From Symsagittifera roscoffensis (taxonomy: Eukaryota > Xenacoelomorpha > Acoela > Convolutidae), in contig NC_087068.1 of the NCBI RefSeq assembly GCF_963678635.1, forward strand, positions 55,584,467-55,648,466: a DNA stretch of 64,000 nucleotides, read 5' to 3'. The notes under the pieces were generated by a model. That model had not been told where the DNA came from and ran no database searches. It saw only the letters and a program-made list of their open reading frames with translations. This document shows positions 21,680 through 33,667 of the stretch, one piece after another; within the stretch, counting starts at the first letter, position 1; every line of letters begins with the position of its first letter. The translations under genes were made by a program, and so were the position numbers.

Positions 21680-22862
21680 CGAAAGAAAGAGGTGACAACA
21701 GGCACCTTCACAACCAAGTAGAGGAAAACCTTACAAGATGAAGCAATTGCCTGGAAACTGGAGGCGGCGTCAGCCGGTGCGCTCAACGTGGATTATGGCC
21801 TAGCGGCACGGACCGCATTACAGAATGTTCAGCAAGAATTGGTCACCAATGAGGTTGAGCAATGGGTAAGGCCAGAGTTAGAGAACACAGAGCGGCGCGA
21901 GAAACTTGACATTCTGGGAAGATCGACGGAGGAAGAGGATAACCAGGAACCCAGGAAGCAGGGTCTAAAGATGAATTTCATCTCGGGGAAGACCTTCGGC
22001 TTGAAAAGAGAAGGGACGAAAGTAATGTCGATCATATCGGTCGCGGGCCTTCAAGAGGTGAAAAACTTGAGCGAGCCGTCGGAGATCACACTAGTACACC
22101 TGGACATCTACGCGGACTACTTGAGAGAGAAGGATCCTAAATTGGACTCTAGGGCAGTGCTAGCGTTGCTCACAACAGGAAGTCGAAGACTAATGAAAGT
22201 AGATGGACATCACATCGAAGTCCATGGCCCATATCAGATTTTAATAAACGTGGATGTAGAAAACATTTACGCTAAAGCTCATGTGACTGTTGCAGCTGAC
22301 CAGGTAGGTTGGATCTATATTGGTCGAGAAGAGCTTAAGGTCCGACGAATTGGACAAAACGCTATGCTCGAACAAGACGCCGTCCACATAGGCTGTGAAG
22401 CCGATCTGGCCGCGCATGTACTGGACGTGCAGGGTAGACAACTCTCCGTGAAGGGACTATTAGACACCGGAGCAGTGGTCAGTGCCATGCCTGTGAGCAC
22501 CTGGTGGGACATGGATTTTGAGAGGTGGGATCTGATTCCATTTAACATCAGACTGGCAGCAGCTAATCAGGGTGCAATATAAGTGGCCGGAAGGATCCCT
22601 ATCATCTCGTTGCAGCTAGGAGGGAGACATCACTGGATGAGTTTCTGGTCGTCGAGAATCTTGATGAGTCCGACCAGTTCATCCTAGGTCGGGATTTTGT
22701 GCGCAATTTCGATGTCACGATTGACCTAAACGACGGGTTGATAAGAATCAAGGACCCTGAGAGGAAATATGAAAAGAAACAATTAATAAAACCCTGGTTA
22801 ACCATGCAAAGGTGCCAATTTTCCTGATTGGAAAGTTAGGTTAAAACCAAATCAGGCTGTAA
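21680..22862 (+). pseudogene. pol: Element B protease pseudogene
   Basis: An open segment (21788-22582) carries the active-site DTGA at 22463-22474 followed by VVSAMPVSTW. It is followed, after a TAA and a frame change, by the second protease strand (ILGRDFV near 22685). Upstream, a helix and the NLSEPSEITLVHLDIYADYL segment match A. The region 22800-22862 joins it to RT in yet another frame. Confidence 0.83.
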
Positions 22863-22876
22863 TAGAAACATTTAGA

Positions 22877-24860
22877 ATGAGGAACCAAAATGAGCTTAGC
22901 GACAACAGACAGGTATGTCTGGTTCCAAATCCAAGTAGTAAAAGCTCAGCTTTTTTAGTAAGAAGCTTCTCACTCGCTCAGAGCGGACTGTGTGTGAGTG
23001 TGTTGTTGAACACAGAGGCAGCCACGGTGAAAATACAACGAGGAAAGAAGCTTGGCTATGCATTGCCTCTGAACACCGACTATCAGAGTGTGGAGAACTT
23101 TAAAAGATTTGACGTAACTAAGTTTCCTGTGTCCTTTACATGCCAACCAAGAATGCATATTAAAGAGGATAAGTGAATTGAAATCTTCTAAAAAATTGTG
23201 TTCATTGAAGTCAGAGACAGACGATGGACTGCCTAGTTGTTCTAATTTTCCTGAGAGACTGACAGAATCAGAACTAGCAGCGAACAAGCCAGTCCTACAG
23301 GAGATAGAGCATCTGAAAAGCAAAATATCGGATAAGGAACTGGACTCACTCAGAGCGAAGTTAAATCGGGACGCTGATGTTTTTTCGAGACATCAGGCCG
23401 GTATAATTTGCTGCAATTTTGTAGAACCTAAAATCGAAATAGAAGAGGGCTCGGTACCTCATAGGGAAGGGGCAAGGAGAATGACCCCACATAAGCCAGA
23501 AGCATGCAGAAAAGAAATTGAAATGTTAACGGAGTCTGACATGATCGAACCGTCGGTGCCCCTCAGAAAACAGGATTGAGAGAAGACGTGCTTTGCGTGC
23601 GAACTGGGGCTGTACCAGTGGAAAAGAATGCCCTTTGGACTATGCAATTCGTTGGCTACGTTCCAACAATTAATGGCTCAGACACTCAAGAATGTAACTA
23701 AAAAGTATGGCAACCTCATAAAGTGTTACGATGATGACAGGGGTCATCACGACACCAACGCTGGGAGGACTATATAAGGAGACTAGACGAGGTCTTTAGT
23801 TTCATGAAACAAGCGGGTCTGAAGTGCGAAATCTTGAGAGACCCAATTAAGTATCTGGGCCGACTTGTAGATAAACACCGGGTCAGACCAGATCCCGAAG
23901 TGGTTGAGGCGGTGTTGACATGGAAAGCACCAAAGATCGACACGCAATTGATGAGCTTCCTCGGATTCGCTAACTACTACCAAGAGTTTAGCAAAGGATA
24001 TGCTGACAAAAAAATTCCATGCACATACTGACGCGAAAAAAGGCAAGAAATTCTGGTGTACTGACGATGCTCAGGTCTCCTTTGAGAATATTGAGCGGAA
24101 ACATTGCGAGGCTCCGGTCCTCGGCATGCCGACAGAAAAGGAGATGTTCGTGTTAGACACGGACGCATCAGTGCTTGTGATATCGGGCATAATTCACCAA
24201 GAACAAGAGCGGAAGGAGAGAACCGTTCTCCGACCAATATCCTATGGAAGTAAGGTCCTGAGCGACACTAAAAGTAAGTACGGTGCACCAAAAGCGGAGA
24301 TGTTTGCGGTGAACACTTTCGTGGAAAAATAAAGAGCCTACTTAGGGAGTGCTCCCTTCAAGTTGCACCTGGACAATCGTGCTCTTGCCTGGCTGAAAAC
24401 CTATTCAATGGACCAAAGCTATATTGGTCGTTTGATCGTGCGCCTGGACGGATACCACATAAGCATAGAGCATTGAACACGTGACAAGCACCAGAATGCC
24501 GATATCCTCAGCAAAAAGACGGAATTTTTTGAGCGACTAGAAGAGAGGCAGGCCAAGGAGATCATGGATGGATTTTTATTCCTGGACAAGGAAACCTACG
24601 ACGAGCTGCCACTCACCAGATGGCTTGACAAGTCAGAGCATCCCATAACAGGATATCCCGAACTTACCGTGGAAGCGTCTGCGGAAATGAAAATATTGGT
24701 CAAAGGTGATCCGGTTCCATTGGATTTGCTAGCTCGATCAAACCTGGTTCAACAAGAACTAACCAGGCTGGGTATCAACAGCATAGCCCTACTGAACAAA
24801 ACGGTGAATGTGGCACCGGGTGTTATGTTGAGACTCCGTGACCTGCTAGGCAGGGAGGTT
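22877..24860 (+). pseudogene. pol: Element B RT and RNase H pseudogene, RT core deleted
   Basis: Fragments at 22877-23176 and 23178-23579 match the N-terminal RT region of A. At about 23560 the sequence jumps from MIEPS to VPLRKQD. Compared with A this removes about 70 residues, including motif A with its catalytic Asp. Motif B (FGLCNSLATFQQLM) follows, and the YVDD box is altered to Y-D-D-D (near 23730). The connection segment (23804-24010) and RNase H (24046-24500: TDAS, KAEMFAVN, LDNRALAW) are broken by frameshifts and stops at about 24330 and 24475. The linker (24564-24860) includes PLTRWLDKS as in C-type copies. Confidence 0.88.
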
Positions 24861-25868
24861 TAACGGCATGACCATGAGTAGATGGAGACCATGCAGCGTT
24901 TGACCATCACTGAAAGAACGGAGAAAAGGCCGGTAACCATCCGGAGTCGGGATGTTGAACGGGACTGACGGTCGATAGCGAACCAGCTAGTGAACTCGAT
25001 GCTTAAAGATGTTGTTTGGAGGACTTCGTACACGGAGCATAGGGAAGCAACAATGTCCAAGCCATGAGGAAGTCAGGGTCAAGGCAAAAACCAGTGTGAC
25101 GAGAAAAGTTCATTTCACCGAGGCAAAAGAAGAGTAAGAGCCGTGCTCGGACAGCTCATCTGGGGACGAGACACTGTGTGGGGAGTCATGCGCCTTTGGG
25201 CCCGGACAGGACGATTTGTCCGGGGAGTCGAATTCGAAAGGACCAAGGTACAGAATTTTGTCCAGAGAGTCGAGAAACATCACAGACAAGTTGGAGTATA
25301 CTGATGTAGAATCTAGCGGTTCGAATGATGAATTCAAGACTCATTCTTGGGAGAATACGTCGGAAACTACTTCCAATTCTGGGGTCTCGGAGATTGTGAT
25401 TCATTCCTTGTTAGTGGAATGGAAACAACGCGAGTTGGGTCGGAAAATGCATCAGAAACCGAACAGAGACAGGTATATCTCCGATGAGGAGGGCACTGTA
25501 GTGGATAATGCCGCAGATGAGCTTGAATTGATAGCAGTGTAGAAACGTCCGACCAGATTACTTCCGTATGCTACGGTCATCCGTACCTACCTGGAACCAT
25601 CAGTGCAGGAAGCAGCACTTTGAAGAAGATATGGTATGTCAAATTGATGGATAATGCTCATGGCCCGGTGATAGTACGCGTACAATTAGACGTGGTGAAG
25701 ACGTATCTGAAAGCCAGGTACCGGCTGTCGGATTTCTTAGGGGCTCAAGGAAACGATAGAATGACGAGCAATCTGATTATATAGATTGAAAACGGGTCGT
25801 CTGACAAAGGGGATCTAGACGAGGACAGCTATAAGATCTTAAAGCTATTTTATCTGAAGAAAAAAGAT
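24861..25868 (+). pseudogene. pol: Element B Pol acidic linker remnant
   Basis: The frame at 25216-25542 and neighbouring pieces are Glu/Asp/Ser-rich. They match the A Pol linker, with VKTYLKARYRLSDFL against VKARYRLSDLI near 25700. This spacer between RNase H and integrase has no catalytic motif. Several stops are present. Confidence 0.65.
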
Positions 25869-26990
25869 TTGTTGTACTTGAACAAAGACAGAATCGTGGC
25901 CTGTAAACGCAAGGAAGAGGACAAGATCCTTAACAAATATAATTCAGTAATGTTACCGCAGTTGTATCAGACCGAATTGCTCTTTCGTTCACCTGATCAG
26001 ATGGGCCATCAAGGCGTGGACAAAGTGTACAACAGGATACAGAAACGATTCGATTGGCCAAGTTTGAAAAAGCCTGTGAAAAATGGATCTCTGCTTGCTT
26101 ATCGTTTCAACAGACGAAGGACCCCAGGAAATTGAAGTTTCGTCTGCAGTCAATAGAGTCAACAGTATTCAACGTGGTGGTGTTCAGAAGATATGCATGA
26201 CAGCCACGGACTACAACCAAGTGCTGGTAATGATTGTTCATTTCACGAAGTACGCAGAGGCTGCATCCTGCATGACAGCATCAGCGGATGAAACGTGCGA
26301 TTATTTTATAAACGTAGGGATAGCGAGACACGGCTGCCCCATCTTATTTCATTCAGACAATGGCAAAGCATTCATGGGTGATCTCACGAAGGAGTCATTG
26401 AAGAGATCGCAGCTGGCACAGGCCCACTCGAACACTTATAAACCACAAACGAACAACATAGTTGAACGGCAAAATCGCACGTTGGTGTCCATGTTGAGAG
26501 TTTATTGCTCACTATACATGGATGACTCGGATAGACACTTGCCGCAAGTGATGGGTGCTTATAACAGCACAGAACATTTCACCAAGGAGTAAATCGGCAT
26601 ATGATGCTAACTAGCCACAAGAAAGCTCTTTCATTAGCATTCTTCTACCCTGAGTACGAAGGAACGAAAACAGCACTGCAAACACACGTGCGTGATGTGA
26701 TTAGAAGACAGCAGGACCTCAATGATTTATGCAGGAGGAACACACAATCAGGAGAAATCAGAAAAAAGGAAATTTGATAAAATGACTGCGGATACAAAAA
26801 CTCACTCGTTCGGGGATTATGTCTGGGCGTTCCAGAATTTAGTTTCACCAAAAGAAACCAAAAAATTACTGAAAAAATGGCGTGGTCCATTCGAAATGAC
26901 TGAAGTACACCAAGGAGGTCGTTTTTTTATTGAGCACCGGACGAGCGGCTCATTACGAAAACATCAAGCCACACAATGACTCATCACAAG
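25869..26990 (+). pseudogene. pol: Element B integrase pseudogene
   Basis: The zinc-binding part reads LYQTELLFRSPDQMGHQG: the second His is present and the first His position is Pro. The Cys pair (C-E-K-W-I-S-A-C, near 26077) sits in a shifted frame. The core (26083-26592) has VMIVHFTK, where the first catalytic Asp has become Val, then FHSDNGKAF with the second Asp (26356) and NNIVERQNR with the Glu. The C-terminal domain (26722-26979: FGDYVWAFQN, KKLLKKWRGPFEMTEVHQ) matches the right-edge part of element C. This is the only integrase in the window, and it is inactive by substitution and frameshift. Confidence 0.88.
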
Positions 26991-28222
26991 ACTGGCGTAT
27001 CCCAGCTGACATGCTTGAGGCCGACTAATTGTTAGTGGATCCAGCCAACGAGGTGAATGAAAGAGGCACGCACAATAAAAACGACGGGAATGAGGTGGTA
27101 GATAATTGCGATCTGCCACTAGACCTGAAATTAACCGAGCGTGGAAACGGACGGTGAAACTACTCCATATGCCAAAGAGGACTGGAACTGCCTATTGGTA
27201 TGAATGAGTACAGTCTGACTTTCCCTTCATCATGGAAACACGCCAGAGCGAAAGAGGGAAAAGCAAGAAGGAGTACAATCCGTATGGCGAGGAATTTGTC
27301 ATAGAAAGGAAAGTTTTGAGCGACATGGTGGACTCGCTAGTGAGACTGGACGAAGTGATGGTGCCACAAAAGATCCACCTAGTCAACGACACAGAACAGA
27401 ATTGGATCGACGATTGCTCTGAACCGGAAGTGGAGTTCGAACCGGAGACTGAGCAGATGCATGATCAAGAAATGACAAATCTGCGAGTACTCGAATGGCT
27501 CCATGGTCTGCCAGTAGACCCAAAAGAGACCGTCTTGACGATTCGAGATGTCGATAAAGACAGCATCAAGTACATCAGTCACGACAATACTAATCCAACT
27601 GGGTGACTCCAGATGGTCCTTTACGCGTTCCAGAACCCAATCTCGATCTGCTCGATTTCGGGTGATCGACGGAGAATTCGATGGATATTTTTGTCCGACG
27701 AGTGGAGTAGGACTCACCCACACTTAAAATCTGATGATTAAAAAATTAAAATCGGCGAAGGAAACCGGAGAACTGGAAACGGATGGCAAAAATGCTAAAA
27801 AAACATCATTCGGACGAGCTTTTGAATCTTATTTTGATCTATCAAACCACTATTCAAACAATGTCGTCGTCATGCACAGCGAATTTATCCTCACGGTACG
27901 TACGTTCGCTATAGCGACAAGTGCGGATGTGAGCTTTAAGACAGCACTAGCGGCAGACTTCAAGAGAGAGTATAAGAATATCGCGTTTTTGTGAAAACGG
28001 TGGCCTGGGGTGGGAGGGATGATAGCGCTACCCACTATCGCATCACACTGGCCTTAACTCGAATCAGGGATTTCCTGGTTGGGAGAGGAGTGACCTCTCT
28101 CTGTTTACCAGTCTATGATCCCAATAGGGGAAAACTGCGTCCGAGAGAGCTGTATGCCCTCGTACATGTATTGTTTTCAGAAACGGACATAGAGGTATAC
28201 TTACATAAAAAAAAATTTATCT
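26991..28222 (+). pseudogene. pol: Element B Pol tail and macro domain pseudogene
   Basis: The acidic tail (27232-27606) matches element C, with KKEYNPYGEEFVIERK against KKYNPYGDYFVVDR. After a frame change, GVGLTHT and LMIKKLK lead into the macro domain (27734-28222): SEFILTVRTFAIATSADVSF, FKREYKN, then after a frameshift LTRIRDFLV, SLCLPVYDPNRG and V-Y-L-H-K-K. Part of the central strand is missing near 28030. Stops lie at 27604 and 27992. Confidence 0.8.
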
Positions 28223-28684
28223 GAGAATATGCTAGTGCAACATTAGGTGTTAAGTAGTCTTTGTTAGGTTGGTTTATTTTAGGCACTAGGATTAGGTTTT
28301 AGGTTAGCTATGAGGGATTATGTTGTTATGTGATAGTGTTGTTACGTGAGATTTGTATGTTATAATATTCTTAGTTTATGTTTGATGTGATGTTCATGTC
28401 ATGAGGCTTGGAACATTTCGGGTACGAAAGGTGACAGCGCTCGGTTGTATTATCTTGACAAGATCGCAGGTGGACGATCTACCTTGGTGATAGCTTTTAA
28501 TTCAAGAATAAAAGAGAGTTCCAATGGATTGTCTTTAAAAGATGTGAATGATGTTTTATCCCAGAAATGAACAACTTGCAATGATGGTTCTAGTCGTGAC
28601 TTGTTTTTTAGATCTTGATTGATACCACTTTGTTTTTTGACTTTGAACAATTAGAAGAGTACGACATGACATACACGAAGTAAG
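28223..28684. other. B spacer between Pol and giant ORF
   Basis: 462 bases, non-coding and AT-rich, comparable in length to the spacers of A (505) and C (411). No shared motif is evident by eye. Confidence 0.5.
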
Positions 28685-31600
28685 ATGAGTGACATGAACG
28701 ACTTGATGGATTTCATCTCGGCGAGCCTAGGAACGACTCTGGAAGAGATATACCAACGGCTGCTGGATTGCATTTTTGCACTAGAAGACCTGGAGTTGCC
28801 AATGTTCATCGTCGAACTCCTTAATGCAATGGGAAGAGAAGGTCGTTGGAACCGCCCTATGGAAGTGGTCTTGATGTTAGCCTTCGGTGACTCCGGGACC
28901 GCCGAGAGAGGCCGAAACAGACTAATGAGATGGCGACGAGGGGAAATGTCGGGTCATCCAGAAGGGGAAAACCAGAACTAGGTCATCAGAGGAGAGATGC
29001 CCTACCTGTTCGGCCTATGCAGCTTCTCATTGGAGCTAAGCGTTCACGCGATGGACCGGGCCCATCGTATTCGACGAATTCTCCACAGCAGCTCCCCCGC
29101 CAAAGAAAGTAAGGATGAGCGAAATGGAAATCCAGAATTCGGAGAACATTAAGAACCTGGATTAGAAGGAGAAGATCTGGCAAGAGTTGCGTGCCAAGCT
29201 GGAGGAATACAGAGCGATGGCCAGAGAACGGGATGAATGGAAGATGAAGTACGATGATCTACAAATGACCTTCAAAGAGGAAGAGATAACGCATCTGAAG
29301 GAGTTGTATATGGCAAAGGTGGGCCAGATCTCACCGGAAGTCCTGGCGACGATGAATTCAGATGGGTCTAAGGACGCATCTTCTAGGACAAAGTCACAGG
29401 AGCCGTGTATCCCTAGGGAGCCCATGGCCCCATCGCAATCTGCCTCAAGTCATAGGAATACAATACCTGACCGTTCGGATACCTATATTGCTCCCCAATT
29501 CCAAGGGTCGTTCCAGAGCAGCCAGATCGGCAATGAACGAAATTAGAAGGACCAGCGGACGGACGCTGGGTAGGGATGTTCTTTTACCAACGCACAGATT
29601 GCTCCTTAAGCAATTCAGAAGGGACGTCACGATCCATCGTGCCAGCTGGTCCGACACGAGGCAAAACTACCTTGAGATCTCGCGTCGTGGATATCAGGAA
29701 GAATCTTGCGGTTCGCAATTTTTTCTTTCAAGTGACTGCTGAGCATCCTCGAGTCTGCCTGAACGGGTTGAGCTGGAAATGGCCGTGAGTGATCAGGCGA
29801 ATCCTTCAGGAAATTGTCATCCTATTGTAGGAGATAGCCTGGTGAGGGACCTGAACGAGATCTTTGTGAGTGCTCAGACCATTGTTGTGTTTTACGGAGG
29901 AGTCTCTGTGGCCCAAGTCATCAAGACGATGAAATCTCGGAATGAGGACCAGGTGGATACCTTGATAGTGATGTTGGGCACCAACGATAACTCGAGGGCT
30001 CCTGTTACCCCAGAGAGCAGGTGGGAACCTCTGGTGGTCTGCTTATTATATGAGCTGAAAGAGAAATATAGGCAGAGGCTTGTGGTGCTATGCACGATCC
30101 CGCAGAACCCGGAAGTGGGCACGCCGGTGACTGACTTTATGAATGGCAACGTGACCCGATGGAATGAAATGGTCCGTAATCTGATCAAGAGCAATCCAGG
30201 CTACTTACGCCTTAGGGATTTGGAGATCACATTGCGCATGACTGATCACTCGCACTCACCAGAGATGGCATACACGCCAATACACTGCAAGGAAGGCGAT
30301 GGATCAATGACGCCTTTCAGACGAGAATCGAGGAGATAGAAGGAGAACTCAGGACGACTGTCGCCCTGGCGCGGACCAGCTTGACTGGCAGAGGCAGAGT
30401 GAAAAGCGGCGTGCCAGAGCAACTCGCTAATCGTCTGGGAACCCTGACATCCGAAGCGAGTGTTACTGCTCCCGCGGTCCCTAGTTCAGACGTAAGGGAA
30501 AGACTGGGGACGGTTTCCCCTCCTCGAAGACACTCACTGGAAAGCCGGTCGGGAAGACCTAATGAGATGAGCTTCGAAGTCCTCCACGATTGTGATTAAT
30601 TTGCCCACAATAGCCCCTGCTCCAGCGGGAAATTCGTCGGCAACCGCTCTACCAGCAGAGAGAGTTGAGCCAGCCAGCGTGCTGCTTTGGAGCCGTCCAG
30701 ATCCTAGCGCTCGGGGGCAATACAAGGCTGACGTGCTAGCAACCTTGAATATGAATACGTTGACGAGTCGAGTGGACGCCAGAAGAATGATGGACGGTAG
30801 TGTTCCCACGGTGTCGGGATTGTACCGGATATTGGGCGTGGACTGGCTATTGGCTGAGCAAGAGCAATTCAGCTCCGCTACCACGCTCAGGTTTGTGGAA
30901 CCTGATGAGTTGCCTCAGGACAAAATCATGGGACCCCTAACTACACGATCCCTGACGGATGTCCGTCGAACGGCCAGAGAGTTGGTACCACCTCAGCGAT
31001 AGTCTGTTTGCTGTATATGATCCCTTAGACATCAAGAATGCCAAGTACCTAATAGTGGCTAGTTCGGATTATCTCTACACGTCCCGATCCCTCTTCTGGC
31101 CCGATGTGACTTTCCTAACAGCTCCCACGCTGGATTGGGGAAAGGCAGTGGGCATGGCGGCAAGCGTTCAAAAAATCGTCAGTATCGACCCACAAGTGTT
31201 GATAATCGCCGGCTCCAACGATCACCTACAGAGCCGAGGGCCCGCCTCACAGACGGATCAGTTCCCAGCAATGAGGCCATGGGAGAAGCAATTATGACGC
31301 TCTTTTCGGCCATGGCTGAGATGCAAGCAGCGGTGTGGCAAGCCGTCACCAGGAACGCGGTGAAAATTGTCTTTTTGTTGTCACCAGGATATGCGGCGCT
31401 GCCAGAACCATTACACTTCGCTCTGAACTTTCTGCTGTCTGGGCGGACTTTTCAAACGCCATCCAGGTGCTTTAGGAGCACAGCACAACTCGTGTGGTAC
31501 TGGATGAAGTCCTGGGGTTGGAACTGTCCAACTTCGCCAGCTTGTTAAAATTGAGACTACGAGTAGATGACAACCACGTGTTGGTGCAACAAGTAGCGAA

Positions 31601-33667
31601 TGACCTCTGGTTCAGGCAAGTGGATTATGTTAAAAAAGCACTAGAAAGGATGTCAGCAGGAATCTGACATGATTAGAAGAGGACCTCATGGCACTGGCCC
31701 TGAGGACAAAGCCGCAGAGTAACTCGTGGCTGTACTTGTCACCAAGAGTATGCACATTGGGTGTAGACGCTTTCGAACATACTCCAGCGGTGATAAACGA
31801 AATACAAGAGTATCTGAGAAATTTGTTGAACGGACGGGAGCTGGCCGGTGGTAAGAAGCTCCAATTGATGCAAGAAGTAAACACGATGTCGTTGGACAGG
31901 TTCCAGGTGGAATTTTTGGCTACAAGGGCACAATATGAAAGATCTGACGCAATCTTGGGAGGAATGGGAGTGGGATAGACGCCACCCCTCTTATCTACGT
32001 GCTATCCGAGGGCCTCAAAGAATTTGATCGCAAGCTCCGTTAGAGACATCAAAAAATTAAAAATTGGCTTGGTGCTGGCCCTATACGTGACATTTGGCCA
32101 CGAAAACTTCTTAAAGGAGCCCGCGAATCTCTTCCCATAAGCTAATCACAATGACGTATGGTCAATTGTGTGACTTATTCGTGCTCCTGCGTTACCCTGA
32201 ACAGTTACAGGGGACGAGCTGAGAGTTCAACGCGCAGTTGAAAGCCGCCTCTTATCAGAAGATGAAGGATTAGAGAACGCTCCTAATCCAGTATCTCCTG
32301 CAACAGAATAGGAGCGTCAAGAGAGAAGACAAGATCGCAACGGTATTTAGCGAGTGTAAACATCATTGTGGCTTGCTCTTGCTGACTGACCTGGCCGTGA
32401 GGATGCGGATTGATCCTTTGGCCCTAGTCTTTGGATAAGCGAGTTCGTCACTGTCATATATGGACCGGCGATGTAACACGCTTTTCCTGACGTGCAGGTG
32501 AAAACGTACAGGAACTCAGTATTGTACGTTAACTTAGACTCGTTGGTGGGTTGTTCCGAGCTGAATTGAGTGGAACAGAAAGAACTGAAAGGATTGGCAA
32601 GCGACGACAGGTTATTCGGAAGAATAGCGGAGCCGGGATGAAAGTTGATGGTCCTTTCCCATGTTCAATTTAATCCTATGCCTTGGAAGCTGCGGTCAGT
32701 GGTGAAGGATTCAGGAGAGTCGATGCGGGTCCCAGCTTGGCCGGAAGCATATGCACACGTCAAGGAGAAACAGCAAGGGTGGCTTTTCGGGTCCAGGCCA
32801 CTGCCGGACTAATGTCCCCGATTTCCGCCGATAAAGAGGATGTTGATGAGCGTCACGTCTCCCGCCATTGCCCCTCGCATCGGAGCGAATCGTGACGCGT
32901 AAAAAATGCGGAAATCGAGTGAAGGAGCCGCACTTCATCAGCTGGAACGTTGCGGCCATGCACACGTTTGACTTCACGTTTCCTGATATATGGAACCGGA
33001 AGAAGATTAAAGCACCACCTATGATTTGTCACGATTGAAATGGCCAGGAGAAATGAAAATGATACTATAAGAAGTGGCAAGGGAATGCAGAGGAGGCATC
33101 TACATGACAGTAGATGAGTTGGCGCCACATGGTGATGAGTCGGTGGAATTTCTGGCGAACGATGAACTGTTCTACCATGCAGGGGATTTGACAGTGCCGG
33201 ATTGGGGCATGAATATGCGCCAGGGCCCCTCGGGACCTGGACCAAAGCCGGATGCCAAGGAAGATGACGTGACGGATCAGGAAAGGAAAGAGAAGGGAAA
33301 GAGGACAAGACGAGTGGATTGAATTTGGAAAAGGACTTACTGGAATACCAGTTTAGTGAAGACAACGACGACGGGAAAATCGATGAGCCCCTATTGTTGA
33401 TGATGCCATCTTCATTTATGTCCCTACGAAGGAGGCACCAGCCAGCCTGTCACCAGCAGACCCAGTCAGCCTGGCATTGAGTTCCCGGAGTAGGGAGGTA
33501 CATAATTTGTTTCACGAGTCACCTAGGAGAGACGATTCGAAGACACGATGAGGATACCCTTCCTAGGCACATTGCCAGAGGAGGAATCGGAGAGACACCA
33601 GAGTGAATTGGAGCGCAAGACGGGAGAAGCCTGGGACCAAGTGGCCTTCATGGAGAGGACTTAAGAC
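28685..33667 (+). pseudogene. Element B giant ORF pseudogene, N-terminal half
   Basis: The order is the same as in C. N-terminal helical domain: 28685-28981 (IYQRLLDCIFALEDLELP). Coiled coil: 29187-29350. SGNH domain: 29779-30339, with GDSLVRDL, a Gly in FYGGVS and GTND; the terminal Asp-x-x-His is degraded to T-P-I-H. Linker: 30381-31002. Second SGNH-like block: 30959-31297, with ASSDYLYTSRSLFWPD and GSNDHLQSRG. Further matching pieces: 31297-31550 (LSPGYAALPEPLHF) and 31688-31978. From about 31980 to 33667 the sequence is so broken that only short matches remain, for example LIQYLLQQNRS near 32280 and FPDVQVK near 32486. Confidence 0.82.
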